Part shown: positions 1 to 8,013 of the stretch, in pieces
How positions within the stretch are numbered: position 1 is the first letter of the stretch
Layout of the letters: each line of letters opens with the position of its first letter
Source: JBGAKG01 sp044224495
GTDB lineage: Bacteria; Myxococcota_A; Polyangia; Polyangiales; Polyangiaceae
NCBI GenBank assembly: GCA_044224495.1
Contig: JBGAKG010000009.1
Location: 124,001 to 188,000 of the forward strand
Direction: 5' to 3'
Length of the DNA: 64,000 nucleotides
Position numbers and translations under genes: made by a program
The notes under the pieces: generated by a model
The model's input: only the letters and a program-made list of their open reading frames with translations
Databases searched by the model: none
Told to the model about the DNA's origin: nothing

Positions 1-50
1 GAGCAGGCGAGAGCGAGGAGGGGAAGGGCAAGGAGGAGCTTGTGGCGCAT
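1..50 (-). CDS. Partial lipoprotein gene (N-terminus only)
   Basis: The reverse strand from 50 reads ATG and translates as MRHKLLLALPLLALAC before the window ends. This is a short basic N-terminus, a Leu/Ala hydrophobic core and a cysteine, as in a type II (lipoprotein) signal peptide. The -3 residue is Ala rather than the preferred Leu, so the lipobox is imperfect. Only 16 residues are visible and the product cannot be named. It lies in the same direction as the next lipoprotein gene. Confidence 0.5.
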   Translation of the reverse strand, partial: MRHKLLLALPLLALAC

Positions 51-101
51 GGTGCGCGTGTCGTAGCTCCAAATCAGGGGCGGAACAACCGAGAATCCGC
101 G

Positions 102-800
102 TCAGAAAGCCTGATCGGCGAAGCGGAAGGCGAGCGCCTTGGGGGTGTTCGTGGTGGGCCCGACGATGACGACGCCGTCCGTGTTGGCACCGTTCCGGTG
201 AATCAGGTGGCCGCCCTCGAGGAAGCCCGTCGCGTAGACCCGAATCGGATCACCGACTTTCACTCGCTCCACGATCATGTCGGTGAGGTTCGCCAACGGG
301 ACTGCGGTGAAGTCGGTGTCGTGGAGGCCCAAGTCCGTGACGTAGTCGTACGTCACGCCCGTCTTCCAGCCCTCGGCGAACGGCATCGCCAGCGGCCCCA
401 GTGTCTTCTCCGCGAAGCCGACGTTCGGGTCGACGCCGTTGTGGTCCGACTGCACGTTCACGAGCATGCGGTACACCGCGCCCTTCATCTTCACCTGCAG
501 GTTCACGTGCGTGCCGTTCGGCTTCGTGCACTGTTGGTCCTGCGGGCGGACGATGGCGTAGAGCGTGCCGTCGATGACGCCGAACGTCTTGTTCGTGAGT
601 GCGTTCCCGAACGACGAAGCGCAGGGGCCGAGGTCGGGCCCGTCGGCGCCGGCGTCGACGAGGGGTGCGGCGTCGACCAGGGGCGTCGCGTCGGCGGAGG
701 CGTCGTCCGCGGGCGGCGGGGTCGTGGGCGCGCCCGTGCTGGAGCACGCGGCGACGAGGAGGAGCGGAGCGAAGAAGGCGAAGGGAGCGGCGCGGCGCAT
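102..800 (-). CDS. Hypothetical lipoprotein with Asp/Ala/Pro-rich linker
   Basis: The 232-residue product begins with a lipoprotein signal (MRRAAPFAFFAPLLLVAAC) followed by a low-complexity linker of Pro, Asp and Ala (about residues 20-55), which probably holds the folded part away from the membrane. The remaining 170 residues have no motif I recognise; they contain two cysteines near residues 59 and 90 that could form a disulfide. A TAAGCT hexamer lies 10 bases before the ATG and there is no Shine-Dalgarno. The function is unknown; a cell-envelope location is inferred from the signal peptide. Confidence 0.8.
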   Translation of the reverse strand: MRRAAPFAFFAPLLLVAACSSTGAPTTPPPADDASADATPLVDAAPLVDAGADGPDLGPCASSFGNALTNKTFGVIDGTLYAIVRPQDQQCTKPNGTHVNLQVKMKGAVYRMLVNVQSDHNGVDPNVGFAEKTLGPLAMPFAEGWKTGVTYDYVTDLGLHDTDFTAVPLANLTDMIVERVKVGDPIRVYATGFLEGGHLIHRNGANTDGVVIVGPTTNTPKALAFRFADQAF

Positions 801-810
801 CGGCGCGCGG

Positions 811-816
811 AGCTTA
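811..816 (-). promoter_or_regulatory. TANNNT (-10-like) box, TAAGCT
   Basis: TAAGCT ends 10 bases before the ATG at 800 on the reverse strand. It fits the pattern seen before many genes here, though the spacing is at the long end. Confidence 0.3.
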
Positions 817-830
817 GCTCGAATCGCGCG

Positions 831-1661
831 TCAGGCGAGCGCTCGGCTCGCGATCGCTCCGAGCGCGCCGCCGTGCGTGAGGGGGCTCATGTGCCCGGCC
901 CCCTCGATCACGTGGAGCTCGGTGGCGGGGCGTGCGGCGTGGAAGCGCTCGACGATCGCGCGCGCGCAGGCCGTCGTCGCGCTCCCGCGCACCATCGTGA
1001 TCGGCTGCGGCAGCGCGGCATACGCCGAGAACGGTTCCGGCGGATCTCCGGCAAAGCCGCCGGAGATGCTCTTCACCTCGCGGTAGATCTTCCACGCCGT
1101 CCGGAGCGACGCGCGGCGGTGGGCGTCCGGCAGGCGCTCCCACGCCCCGGCTCCCCACCAGTAGTCGAAGAAGCGCTGCATCCACGCGTCGGTCCCGCCG
1201 AAGTCGTCGGAAAGGAACTCGGGGTCGTCGTAGAGCGCGGCGAGCTCGGCTTCCACGTCCGCGGCATGACCGTGCTCCGTGCGGAGAGCCGCGAACAACA
1301 CGGGCTCGACGAGGACCATCCGCGCGACGCGCTCGGGGTGGCTCCGCGCGAGGCGGAGCGCGAGCACGCCACCGTAGGAGTGAGCGACCACGTCGCACGG
1401 GCCCTCGAGCTCGCGCGTCGCTTCGAGCAGCAGCGCGAGGTCGTCGGCCGCGCTCGCGAGCGACCCGCGGGGGGCCGGCGAGCTGCGCCCGTAGCCGACG
1501 AGGTCGACGACGCGGCGCCGGCGCTCCGCGGGAAAGGCGGCGAGCGTCCGTTGCCAGCTCGCTCCGGCGAGCCCGGAGCCATGGACGAACAGGACCGTGC
1601 GCCCGCGGTCACCCGCGTCGTCGAACCATCCTTCGAACGCGCCTGCCCGCACCGTCGCCAT
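831..1661 (-). CDS. Alpha/beta hydrolase
   Basis: The 276-residue protein has the alpha/beta-hydrolase layout: an oxyanion-hole motif (FVHGSG near residue 28), the nucleophile elbow HSYGG with Ser95, and a late catalytic-histidine region (GAGHMSP). The substrate cannot be deduced. I chose ATG at 1661 because the next in-frame start, GTG at 1667, adds only two residues and sits 3 bases from the TAGGGT box at 1671-1676. The gene is divergent from the NRDE gene with only about 30 bases between them, and lies 30 bases upstream of the lipoprotein gene in the same direction, so those two may be cotranscribed. Confidence 0.85.
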   Translation of the reverse strand: MATVRAGAFEGWFDDAGDRGRTVLFVHGSGLAGASWQRTLAAFPAERRRRVVDLVGYGRSSPAPRGSLASAADDLALLLEATRELEGPCDVVAHSYGGVLALRLARSHPERVARMVLVEPVLFAALRTEHGHAADVEAELAALYDDPEFLSDDFGGTDAWMQRFFDYWWGAGAWERLPDAHRRASLRTAWKIYREVKSISGGFAGDPPEPFSAYAALPQPITMVRGSATTACARAIVERFHAARPATELHVIEGAGHMSPLTHGGALGAIASRALA

Positions 1662-1670
1662 GGACACGGG

Positions 1671-1676
1671 ACCCTA
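1671..1676 (-). promoter_or_regulatory. TANNNT (-10-like) box, TAGGGT
   Basis: TAGGGT ends 9 bases before the chosen ATG at 1661, in a 34-base divergent intergenic region that leaves little room for a leader. Confidence 0.3.
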
Positions 1677-1695
1677 GCAGCTCTACGTCGTGGGC

Positions 1696-2481
1696 ATGTG
1701 CCTCGTGCTCCTCGCGCTGCGCGCGCACTCCGAGCTCCCGTTGATCGTGCTCGCCAACCGGGACGAGTTCCGCGCGCGCCCGACGGCACCGGCGGCGCGG
1801 TGGGAGGACGCACCCGAGCTCTTCGCGGGCCGCGATCTCGAGAAGCGCGGAACGTGGATGGGCGTGACCGACGGCGGACGCTTCGCGGCGGTGACGAACG
1901 TGCGCGATCCTGCGTCGCTCGGACCGCAGCCCAACGCACGCTCGCGCGGTGCGCTCGTGGCCGACTTCCTCACCGGCCGGGACTCGGGCGAGGCATACGG
2001 CGCCGCGCTCCCGCGCTCGGAGTTCCCGAAGTTCAACCTGCTCGTCGGGCAGGGGCTCGACCTCTTCTACCTCCGCGACGATCGACCCGGGACCGAGCGG
2101 GTGCCGGACGGGCTCCACGGGCTCTCGAACGCACGGCTGGACGTGTTCTGGCCGAAGGTCGAGCTGGGGCTGCGGAAGCTCCGCGCCGTGCTCGACCTCC
2201 CGATGACGCCGACTACCGCGCCGTTCTTCGACATCCTGGCCGACGAAGGGCAGGCGGAGGACGACATGCTGCCGAAGACGGGCGTCCCGCTCGCGTGGGA
2301 GCGTCGGCTCTCGGCGGCGCACATCACGGGGACCGAGTACGGCACGCGCGCGTCCACCGTGATGCTCGTCCACCGGAGCGGCGCGGTCCACGTCGAGGAG
2401 CGCACCTGGGATGCGGGCGACGGACAGAAGGTGCCGCGGAGCGTGGTGACCGAGACGCTCGCGTGGCCGCGCCTCGCGTGA
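1696..2481 (+). CDS. NRDE (TANGO2-like) family protein
   Basis: The 261-residue product starts MCLVLLALRAH and carries VLANRDEFRARPT near residue 20, the Asn-Arg-Asp-Glu signature of the NRDE/TANGO2 (DUF833) family. I chose ATG at 1696 over GTG at 1690 because family members begin Met-Cys, and the cysteine at position 2 is the presumed N-terminal nucleophile-type residue. GTWMGVTDGGRFAAVTNVRD also fits the family. The biochemical role is poorly defined; animal homologues are linked to Golgi, mitochondrial and haem traffic. It converges on the DUF2238 gene with a 3-base gap. Confidence 0.85.
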   Translation: MCLVLLALRAHSELPLIVLANRDEFRARPTAPAARWEDAPELFAGRDLEKRGTWMGVTDGGRFAAVTNVRDPASLGPQPNARSRGALVADFLTGRDSGEAYGAALPRSEFPKFNLLVGQGLDLFYLRDDRPGTERVPDGLHGLSNARLDVFWPKVELGLRKLRAVLDLPMTPTTAPFFDILADEGQAEDDMLPKTGVPLAWERRLSAAHITGTEYGTRASTVMLVHRSGAVHVEERTWDAGDGQKVPRSVVTETLAWPRLA

Positions 2482-2484
2482 GCG

Positions 2485-3111
2485 TCAGGCCCGCGTTCGC
2501 ATCGCCACTCCGTCGAGCACGGCGCCCACCACGCCGCCGAGCGTGACGCACGCCATGTCCTTCTGCGCGTCCCACACGTCGCCTTGGGTCCCCAAGAACG
2601 CCGTGCCCGCCGAGGGGTCGACCACCGCCGCCGTGAGCCACTCGAGGATCTCGTAGAGCGCACCCCACGCCGTCACGAGTCCGACCGCCAGGACGAGCGA
2701 CGCCGCGAGGCGCGGGGAGGCCCCGCGCACGACGCCCACCACGGCCTCGCGGTTCGCCGTCACCATGAGCAGCCCGAACGCGAAGTGGACGAACCGATCG
2801 TAGTGGTTCCGCTCGGCGCCGAGCGCGTGGCTGACGAGCTCGCCGATCGGTGTCGCCGAGTAGGTGTAATGTGCACCGATCACGTGCAAGGCGAACAGCA
2901 CCGTCGCCTGCACGTAGGCGCGGTCGCTGAAGCGAAACCAGCGGTACGTCACGATGGCGAGCACCACCGCGACCACGAGGATCGAGCTCTCGAGCGCCCA
3001 CGTCACGCGATCGCGCGGCGCGATGCCCATCGCGCTCCCGAAGGCGACCAGCGCGCCGAGGCAGAGCAGCGGGACGCGAGCCTCGCGAAGGGAGACGCCC
3101 GCGCGGCTCAT
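2485..3111 (-). CDS. DUF2238 (YjdF-like) membrane protein
   Basis: The 208-residue protein has about six hydrophobic segments. The central stretch HYTYSATPIGELVSHALG, the following YDRFVHFAFGLL and a later YEILEWL are typical of the DUF2238/YjdF inner-membrane family, whose function is unknown. The ATG overlaps the stop codon of the alcohol dehydrogenase gene (ATGA), so the two are probably translationally coupled. The open frame runs well upstream, but that extension is Arg/Gly-rich shadow sequence over the dehydrogenase gene. Confidence 0.85.
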   Translation of the reverse strand: MSRAGVSLREARVPLLCLGALVAFGSAMGIAPRDRVTWALESSILVVAVVLAIVTYRWFRFSDRAYVQATVLFALHVIGAHYTYSATPIGELVSHALGAERNHYDRFVHFAFGLLMVTANREAVVGVVRGASPRLAASLVLAVGLVTAWGALYEILEWLTAAVVDPSAGTAFLGTQGDVWDAQKDMACVTLGGVVGAVLDGVAMRTRA

Positions 3112-4103
3112 GGCACCAGAACGAACGCGCCCGAGACGCGGCCGCTCTTCACGCGCGCGAGCGCCTCGTTCGCGTCGGCGAGCGGCAGTGACTCCGTCTT
3201 CGTCGTGATCGGGATCGTCGCGGCGAGCTCCAGGAAGCCCCGTGCGTCCGCGCGCGTGAAGTTCGCGACGCTGCGGATCGAGCGCTCCCACCACAGGGCC
3301 TCGTAGCGGAGCTCGGGGATGCGATCGAGGTGGATGGCGTTGATCGCCAGCGTGCCTCCGCGGTCGAGGGCGCCGAGCGCTCGCGCGACGACGTCGCCGC
3401 TGGGCGCGAACGTGATCGCCGCATCCAGCGCGGTCGGGATGGGGTCGTCGTAGGAGCCAGCCCACTCCGCGCCGAGCTCCCGGGCGCGCTCCTGCTCGGC
3501 GGGCGAGCGCGTCGCCACGAACACGCGACAACGCCAATGCAGCGCGACCTGGAGCGCGAGCAGGGCCGACGCGCCGAAGCCGAACAAGCCGAGCCGCTGC
3601 TCGGGCGCGATCCCCGAGATCCGGAGCGACCGATAACCGATGACGCCTCCGCACAGGAGCGGTGCCACCGCCACGTCGTCGAACGCGGCCGGCAACGCCA
3701 GCGCGAAGTCCGCGCGAACGACGGCGAGCTCCGCGTAGCCGCCATCGCGATCCCACCCCGTGAAGCACGCCGTCAGGCAGAGGTTCTCGCGTCCTTCGCG
3801 GCAGCGTGCGCACGCGCCGCAAGCCTCCGCGAGCCATCCCGCGCCCGCGCGATCACCGACGGACCACCCCGTCACCCCGGCGCCGACCTGGACCACCCGG
3901 CCCACGAGCTGATGGCCCGGGACGATCGGCGTCCGGCGGGGAGCGAGGTCGCCCTCGCAGAGCTGCAGATCCGTCCGACACACCGCGCACGCGCCGACCC
4001 GGAGGAGCAGCTCGCCGGGGCCCGCCACCGGCTCCGGGCGCTCGACCGCGCGGAGCGGACGCTGCTCGATGGGGGCCGGTCGGCCGAGCTCCATCACCTT
4101 CAC
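3108..4103 (-). CDS. Zinc-dependent alcohol dehydrogenase (MDR family)
   Basis: The 331-residue protein is a medium-chain dehydrogenase/reductase. Cys42 and His64 fit the catalytic zinc site, although the usual GHE is GHQ here. Cys95, Cys98, Cys101 and Cys109 form the structural zinc lobe, and GLFGFGASALLA is the nucleotide-binding turn. The length is normal for the family. It most resembles zinc-dependent alcohol dehydrogenases of the AdhP/AdhA type, which oxidise alcohols or reduce aldehydes with NAD(P). The start is GTG at 4103 (VKVMELG), with TACGGT 7 bases upstream and no Shine-Dalgarno. It is coupled to the downstream DUF2238 gene. Confidence 0.9.
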   Translation of the reverse strand: MKVMELGRPAPIEQRPLRAVERPEPVAGPGELLLRVGACAVCRTDLQLCEGDLAPRRTPIVPGHQLVGRVVQVGAGVTGWSVGDRAGAGWLAEACGACARCREGRENLCLTACFTGWDRDGGYAELAVVRADFALALPAAFDDVAVAPLLCGGVIGYRSLRISGIAPEQRLGLFGFGASALLALQVALHWRCRVFVATRSPAEQERARELGAEWAGSYDDPIPTALDAAITFAPSGDVVARALGALDRGGTLAINAIHLDRIPELRYEALWWERSIRSVANFTRADARGFLELAATIPITTKTESLPLADANEALARVKSGRVSGAFVLVP

Positions 4104-4110
4104 GCCCGCG

Positions 4111-4116
4111 ACCGTA
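4111..4116 (-). promoter_or_regulatory. TANNNT (-10-like) box, TACGGT
   Basis: TACGGT ends 7 bases before the GTG of the alcohol dehydrogenase. That spacing would put transcription initiation at or next to the start codon. Confidence 0.4.
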
Positions 4117-4167
4117 GCACCCGCACGCGGGGATGGAACTTTGGCCGAGCCGGTGCGTCGAAGGGGA

Positions 4168-4914
4168 ATGCCCTACCGCGACGAGAAGGAGGCGCTCCGC
4201 GCTCGGATCGAGGAGCTCGACAAGAACCTCTCCTCGATTGACGAGAAGACACGCGAGCTTAGCGCTCTCCGCGAGGGCGAGTCGGACGTCCGGAAGGAGC
4301 GCGATGCGCTCCGCAAGAAGCTCCGCGAGCTCGATGGTCCCCGCAAGCTCCCCACCCTCGACAACCTCGGCGTGGCGAGCCCCTGCCACGAGCGCTGGGA
4401 CGACATGGTGGGAGACGACACCACGCGCTTCTGCCTCAAGTGCGAGAAGAACGTCTACGACCTCTCGTCGATGACCAAGACCGAGGCCGAGGCGCTGATC
4501 ACCGCGAAGGAGGGAAAGGTCTGCGTCCGCTTCTACCGCCGCGCCGACGGGACCATCCTCACCGCGGATTGTCCCGAGGGCGTCGCGAAGAAGCGCCGCC
4601 GTGCGTTTGCCGCCGGTGTCCTCGGGGCGAGCCTGCTCGCGGGCGGTGGCCTACTCGCCGCGCGCATGCTGACGCGCGAGCGCTGCACGATGGGCGACAT
4701 CGGAGCGCCGACGGGCGAACGGTACGTGCAAGGCGAAGTGGTGGAGATGGGCAAGGTCGCGGCACCGCCACCGCCCACCGCGCCCTCGTCGACCGGGATG
4801 CCCGTCGATCGCGGCGAGCCCACGATGGGCGCCGTGAAGATGACGCCGCTGCCGGGCCACACCGCGACCCCTCACGCGCCCGACCCGCTGCCGTTCACGC
4901 CGCCGCGCAAGTGA
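4168..4914 (+). CDS. Coiled-coil, Cys-rich single-pass membrane protein
   Basis: The 248-residue product opens with a charged coiled coil (about residues 1-60, many Glu/Lys/Arg heptads). Next comes a cysteine-bearing module with CHERWDDM, then RFCLKCEKNVYDLSSMT, then CVRFYRR and TADCP (about residues 72-135). A similar pattern recurs in conserved hypothetical proteins of myxobacteria and Bacteroidetes, and the Cys spacing suggests a metal-binding ribbon. A hydrophobic helix follows (near residues 150-170), then a Pro/Thr-rich tail. I chose ATG at 4168 because AAGGGGA directly precedes it and the upstream frame is not protein-like. The function is unknown. Confidence 0.75.
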   Translation: MPYRDEKEALRARIEELDKNLSSIDEKTRELSALREGESDVRKERDALRKKLRELDGPRKLPTLDNLGVASPCHERWDDMVGDDTTRFCLKCEKNVYDLSSMTKTEAEALITAKEGKVCVRFYRRADGTILTADCPEGVAKKRRRAFAAGVLGASLLAGGGLLAARMLTRERCTMGDIGAPTGERYVQGEVVEMGKVAAPPPPTAPSSTGMPVDRGEPTMGAVKMTPLPGHTATPHAPDPLPFTPPRK

Positions 4915-4921
4915 GCTGCCC

Positions 4922-5854
4922 TCAGTAGTGCATCTTCGCGTCGGGGTTCTGGCGGAGCCACGCGAGCGTGGCCGCGAGCCCGTCGCGGTAGCTCGTCGGC
5001 ACGAGCGCCGGGAAGCGCGCGCGCAGCTTCGCGCCGTCGAGCAGGATCGGATCGGTCCAGAGGTGGAGGATGTCGGCGAAGCCGCGCGCCTTCGGGCTCA
5101 CGAGCCCCGCCGCCCGGACCACCCACGCCGGGACCGCGCGGAATCCTCCGCCACCGGCGAGCTCCCGCGCGAGCTCGAAGAACCGGCGCGGGGTCGTCGG
5201 CGCCGCGCCCGGGAGATGGAAGACGTCCCCGTCGGCGCCCCCGACACCCGCTTCGACGAGCGCTGCCGCGCCGTCGGGCATGAAGACGAGCTCGACGTCC
5301 ACGTCGGGCGGGCCGAACCAGGTCGCGGTGGCGCGCTTCGAGAGCGCCAGGAGCGGGGGCCCGGTCAGCGTCTGCACGTGCGGCCCGTAGAACTCCGGGA
5401 GGCGCACCATCACGAAGCGCACGCCCGACGCTCGAATCCGCTTCTCCTTCGCGAGCCGCGCGGCCCCTTTCACCGAGCACGGCGCCGGCGTCGCGTCCTC
5501 GGCGACGAGCGCGCCGGTCCCGCGCCCGTAGATCCACACGTTCGCCGGGAACACGAGGCGCGCGTCGGACGCACGGCAAGCGTGGATCGCCACCTCGAGC
5601 AGCTCCGCCGTCGCCGCCACCCAGTCCGCGCCGAAGTTCACGTTGACCAGGTGGAAGAGCGCGCCGCACCCCTTCGCCGCCTTCGCGACGGCGTCGCGGT
5701 CGCGAGCATCCGCGCCGACCCACTCGACCCCCTCGAGCGCAGGCGCGCGCCGCGCATCGCGGACGAGAGCGCGGACCTCGTGCCCACGCCGGGCCGCCGC
5801 CTCGACGACGTTGCGTCCGAGGCCCCCGTTGGCGCCGGTGACGAGGATGCGCAT
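4922..5854 (-). CDS. NAD(P)-dependent epimerase/dehydratase-like protein (atypical SDR)
   Basis: The 310-residue protein begins MRILVTGANGGLGRNV, a Rossmann GxxGxxG motif at residues 7-13, and continues with the extended short-chain dehydrogenase pattern (VRALVRDARR, a GADARDRD turn, FHLVNVNFGADW). The canonical YxxxK catalytic pair is not evident after VWIYGRG, so it may be an atypical or non-catalytic member. It converges on the coiled-coil gene (7-base gap) and is divergent from the DUF3298-like lipoprotein gene. Confidence 0.8.
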   Translation of the reverse strand: MRILVTGANGGLGRNVVEAAARRGHEVRALVRDARRAPALEGVEWVGADARDRDAVAKAAKGCGALFHLVNVNFGADWVAATAELLEVAIHACRASDARLVFPANVWIYGRGTGALVAEDATPAPCSVKGAARLAKEKRIRASGVRFVMVRLPEFYGPHVQTLTGPPLLALSKRATATWFGPPDVDVELVFMPDGAAALVEAGVGGADGDVFHLPGAAPTTPRRFFELARELAGGGGFRAVPAWVVRAAGLVSPKARGFADILHLWTDPILLDGAKLRARFPALVPTSYRDGLAATLAWLRQNPDAKMHY

Positions 5855-5923
5855 CGCGCGAGCGTCGCGTGATCGGGATTCGGAGGGAAGGGGTGTCGTG
5901 GTAGGAGCGTTCCCCACTCTGCC

Positions 5924-7408
5924 ATGAAGCGGTTCCGCTCCCTTCGCCTGCTCGTCGTCGGTGTCCTCCCGTGTCTCGTGCTCGCCTGCGACAAGAAGAC
6001 CGAGGCGACGCCGAAGCCCGCGCCCAGCGCCTCGTGGGTCGCCGCGAGCGCCAGCGCCCCCGCGCCGTCGGCGGTGGCGAGCGCGTCCGCGAGTAGCGGC
6101 GCGACCCCGGCACCGATCCTCGAGAGCACCTTCGCCGGGTACAAGGCGGACGCCGGCCAAGGGCGCCACTTCCTCGTCGGCGTCGAGCGGATCGGGGACG
6201 AAGTGGTGCTCGTGCTGTCTCCCGAAGCCGGCGGCGACCTCATCACCTTCGAGGGCAAGATGAAGGACCCGAGCCACTTCGCGCTCGACGAGCGGGTGGG
6301 CAAGGGCCGCAAGGGTGGCCACGTCGACGCGACCTACGCCGAAGGCGGCGCGGTGGACCTCGTCGTCGCGGATCCGAAGGCGAAGGCACCGCTCAAGCTC
6401 CACGCGCTCGCGAGCACGCCGTTCGCGGCGACGGGGGACGAGACCTTCGAGCAGTCGTACCTCGGCTCGCTCGGCAGCACGCTCCGCGTGCGCGTGAAGT
6501 GGAAGCGCGACAAGCACCTCCTGAGCGGCATCTACCGCTACACGCACTCGCGCGAAGACTTGAAGCTCGACGGCACCGTCGTCGCGGGGACGGGCGCGTT
6601 CCAACTCACCGAGAAGAACGCCAAGGGCACCGTCACCGGTCGCTTCAGTGGCCTCTTCCTCTCGCGCGACGTCGTCATCGGGCGCTGGTACTCGCCCGAT
6701 CGCACCCGATCGTTCCCGCTCTCGATGGCGCAGGACCAAGCGTACCCGCAGACGGTGAAGCTCCTCGGGGGCGAGACGCTCTCGGCGCAGGAGGATTTCT
6801 CCGATCGCGGGAAGACGTGCCGCGCGACCAGCCTGATGCCCGTGTTCGGCGGCTTCCAGACCGCGCCGCTCCTCAACGATCAGCTCAAGAAGTCCGCGGG
6901 GCCGCGCGTGCTTACGAAGGACGATTGCGACGGCGCGACCGACGAGCTCCCCTACGAGTACGAGCAGAGCTTCACGATCACCGGGCAGAAGAAGGGCTAC
7001 GTCGGGCTCTCGCTCAGCTCCTACGAGTACACGGGCGGCGCGCACGGCATGTACGGCACGAGCTGCGTCGTCGCCGATCTCGCGAACCACGCGCTCGTGC
7101 CGCTCGGCGGGCTCCTGAGCGAGGACGCACGGAACAAGCTCTCCACTCTCGTCACGGCGGACTTCCAGAAGCAGTTCGGCGAGAAGGATCTCACGAACGC
7201 CGGCTTCTTCGACGCGACGGTGAAGGTCGATGCCTCGACGTCGCTCTGCTTCGCGGTGGACGAGAAGGGCACGACCACGCTCGACGTCGAGTTCCAGCCG
7301 TACGAGGTCGCGCCCTGGGCGATGGGCGCGCCGACGGCGAGCATCTCGGCCGCGGACGCGAAGGCGCTGTTCCCGGCCGGCTCGGTCGGCGAAGCGGTGC
7401 TGAAGTGA
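5924..7408 (+). CDS. Lipoprotein with C-terminal DUF3298/RsiV-like domain
   Basis: The 494-residue protein has a lipoprotein signal ending LPCLVLAC, then a long Ala/Ser/Pro linker (about residues 28-65). The C-terminal 150 residues contain YEYEQSFTITGQKKGYVGL, SSYEYTGGAHGMYG, LFPAGSV and a regular strand pattern that match the DUF4163/DUF3298 fold found in RsiV and PdaC-type envelope proteins. Members of that fold bind or modify peptidoglycan or bind lysozyme; what this one does is not known. Its TGA overlaps the GTG of the acetyltransferase gene. Confidence 0.75.
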   Translation: MKRFRSLRLLVVGVLPCLVLACDKKTEATPKPAPSASWVAASASAPAPSAVASASASSGATPAPILESTFAGYKADAGQGRHFLVGVERIGDEVVLVLSPEAGGDLITFEGKMKDPSHFALDERVGKGRKGGHVDATYAEGGAVDLVVADPKAKAPLKLHALASTPFAATGDETFEQSYLGSLGSTLRVRVKWKRDKHLLSGIYRYTHSREDLKLDGTVVAGTGAFQLTEKNAKGTVTGRFSGLFLSRDVVIGRWYSPDRTRSFPLSMAQDQAYPQTVKLLGGETLSAQEDFSDRGKTCRATSLMPVFGGFQTAPLLNDQLKKSAGPRVLTKDDCDGATDELPYEYEQSFTITGQKKGYVGLSLSSYEYTGGAHGMYGTSCVVADLANHALVPLGGLLSEDARNKLSTLVTADFQKQFGEKDLTNAGFFDATVKVDASTSLCFAVDEKGTTTLDVEFQPYEVAPWAMGAPTASISAADAKALFPAGSVGEAVLK

Positions 7409-7905
7409 CCGTGGGCACGGCGCTGGTCCCGGCGACCCGCGCCGACGCACCGGTGCTCGCGCGTTTGTTCCAGCTCTACGCGTACGACTTCAGCGAGGTC
7501 ACGGGGCAGGAGCTCGACGCGAGCGGCACCTACGTCCTGCGCGACGTCGTACGTTTTTGGGACGAGCCGCACTACGAGCCGCTCTTCATCCACGAGGACG
7601 GGGTACTTTCGGGCTTCGCGATCACGAGCAAGCAGAGCCGACTTTGGCCCGAGCAGCGCGCGTGGGACATGGCGGAGTTCTTCGTCGTCCGAAAGCACCG
7701 GCGCAAGGGCGTCGGCGCGCGCGCCGCAGCCGCGGTGTTCGCCGCCCGGCCCGGGCGTTGGGAGGTGCGCGAGCTCGCCGCGAACGCGAGCGCGGCCACC
7801 TTCTGGCGTGCCGTCATCGCGCAGGTGACGGGCGGCGTGTTCGAAGAGCTCGTGCTCGACGACGAGCGGTGGCGTGGACCGGTCCAGATCTTCGTGAGCC
7901 GCTGA
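7405..7905 (+). CDS. GNAT-family acetyltransferase
   Basis: The 166-residue protein fits the GNAT fold: an N-terminal strand (ALVPATRADAPVLARLF), a middle strand pair, then MAEFFVVRKHRRKGVGARAA, where RKGVGA is the acetyl-CoA pyrophosphate-binding turn, and a late NASAATFWRAV helix. The acceptor substrate is unknown. The start is GTG at 7405, overlapping the previous stop (GTGA); a second in-frame GTG lies at 7411. Translational coupling with the upstream lipoprotein gene is likely. Confidence 0.85.
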   Translation: MTVGTALVPATRADAPVLARLFQLYAYDFSEVTGQELDASGTYVLRDVVRFWDEPHYEPLFIHEDGVLSGFAITSKQSRLWPEQRAWDMAEFFVVRKHRRKGVGARAAAAVFAARPGRWEVRELAANASAATFWRAVIAQVTGGVFEELVLDDERWRGPVQIFVSR

Positions 7906-8013
7906 AGCTCGCGATCGTTCGCGAGCGTGCGCGACGGCTCGCGGACGGGGCGCGGCGCGACCGTGCGGGGACCGGCCCGAACTCGTGGCACCGCGATTGC
8001 ACTGGCGGGCGCC

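Noticed and set aside
42..2546. Rightward open frame of about 830 codons near the left edge
   Set aside because: It covers the lipoprotein, hydrolase and NRDE genes in other frames or strands and is nearly all Arg, Ala, Glu and Val.
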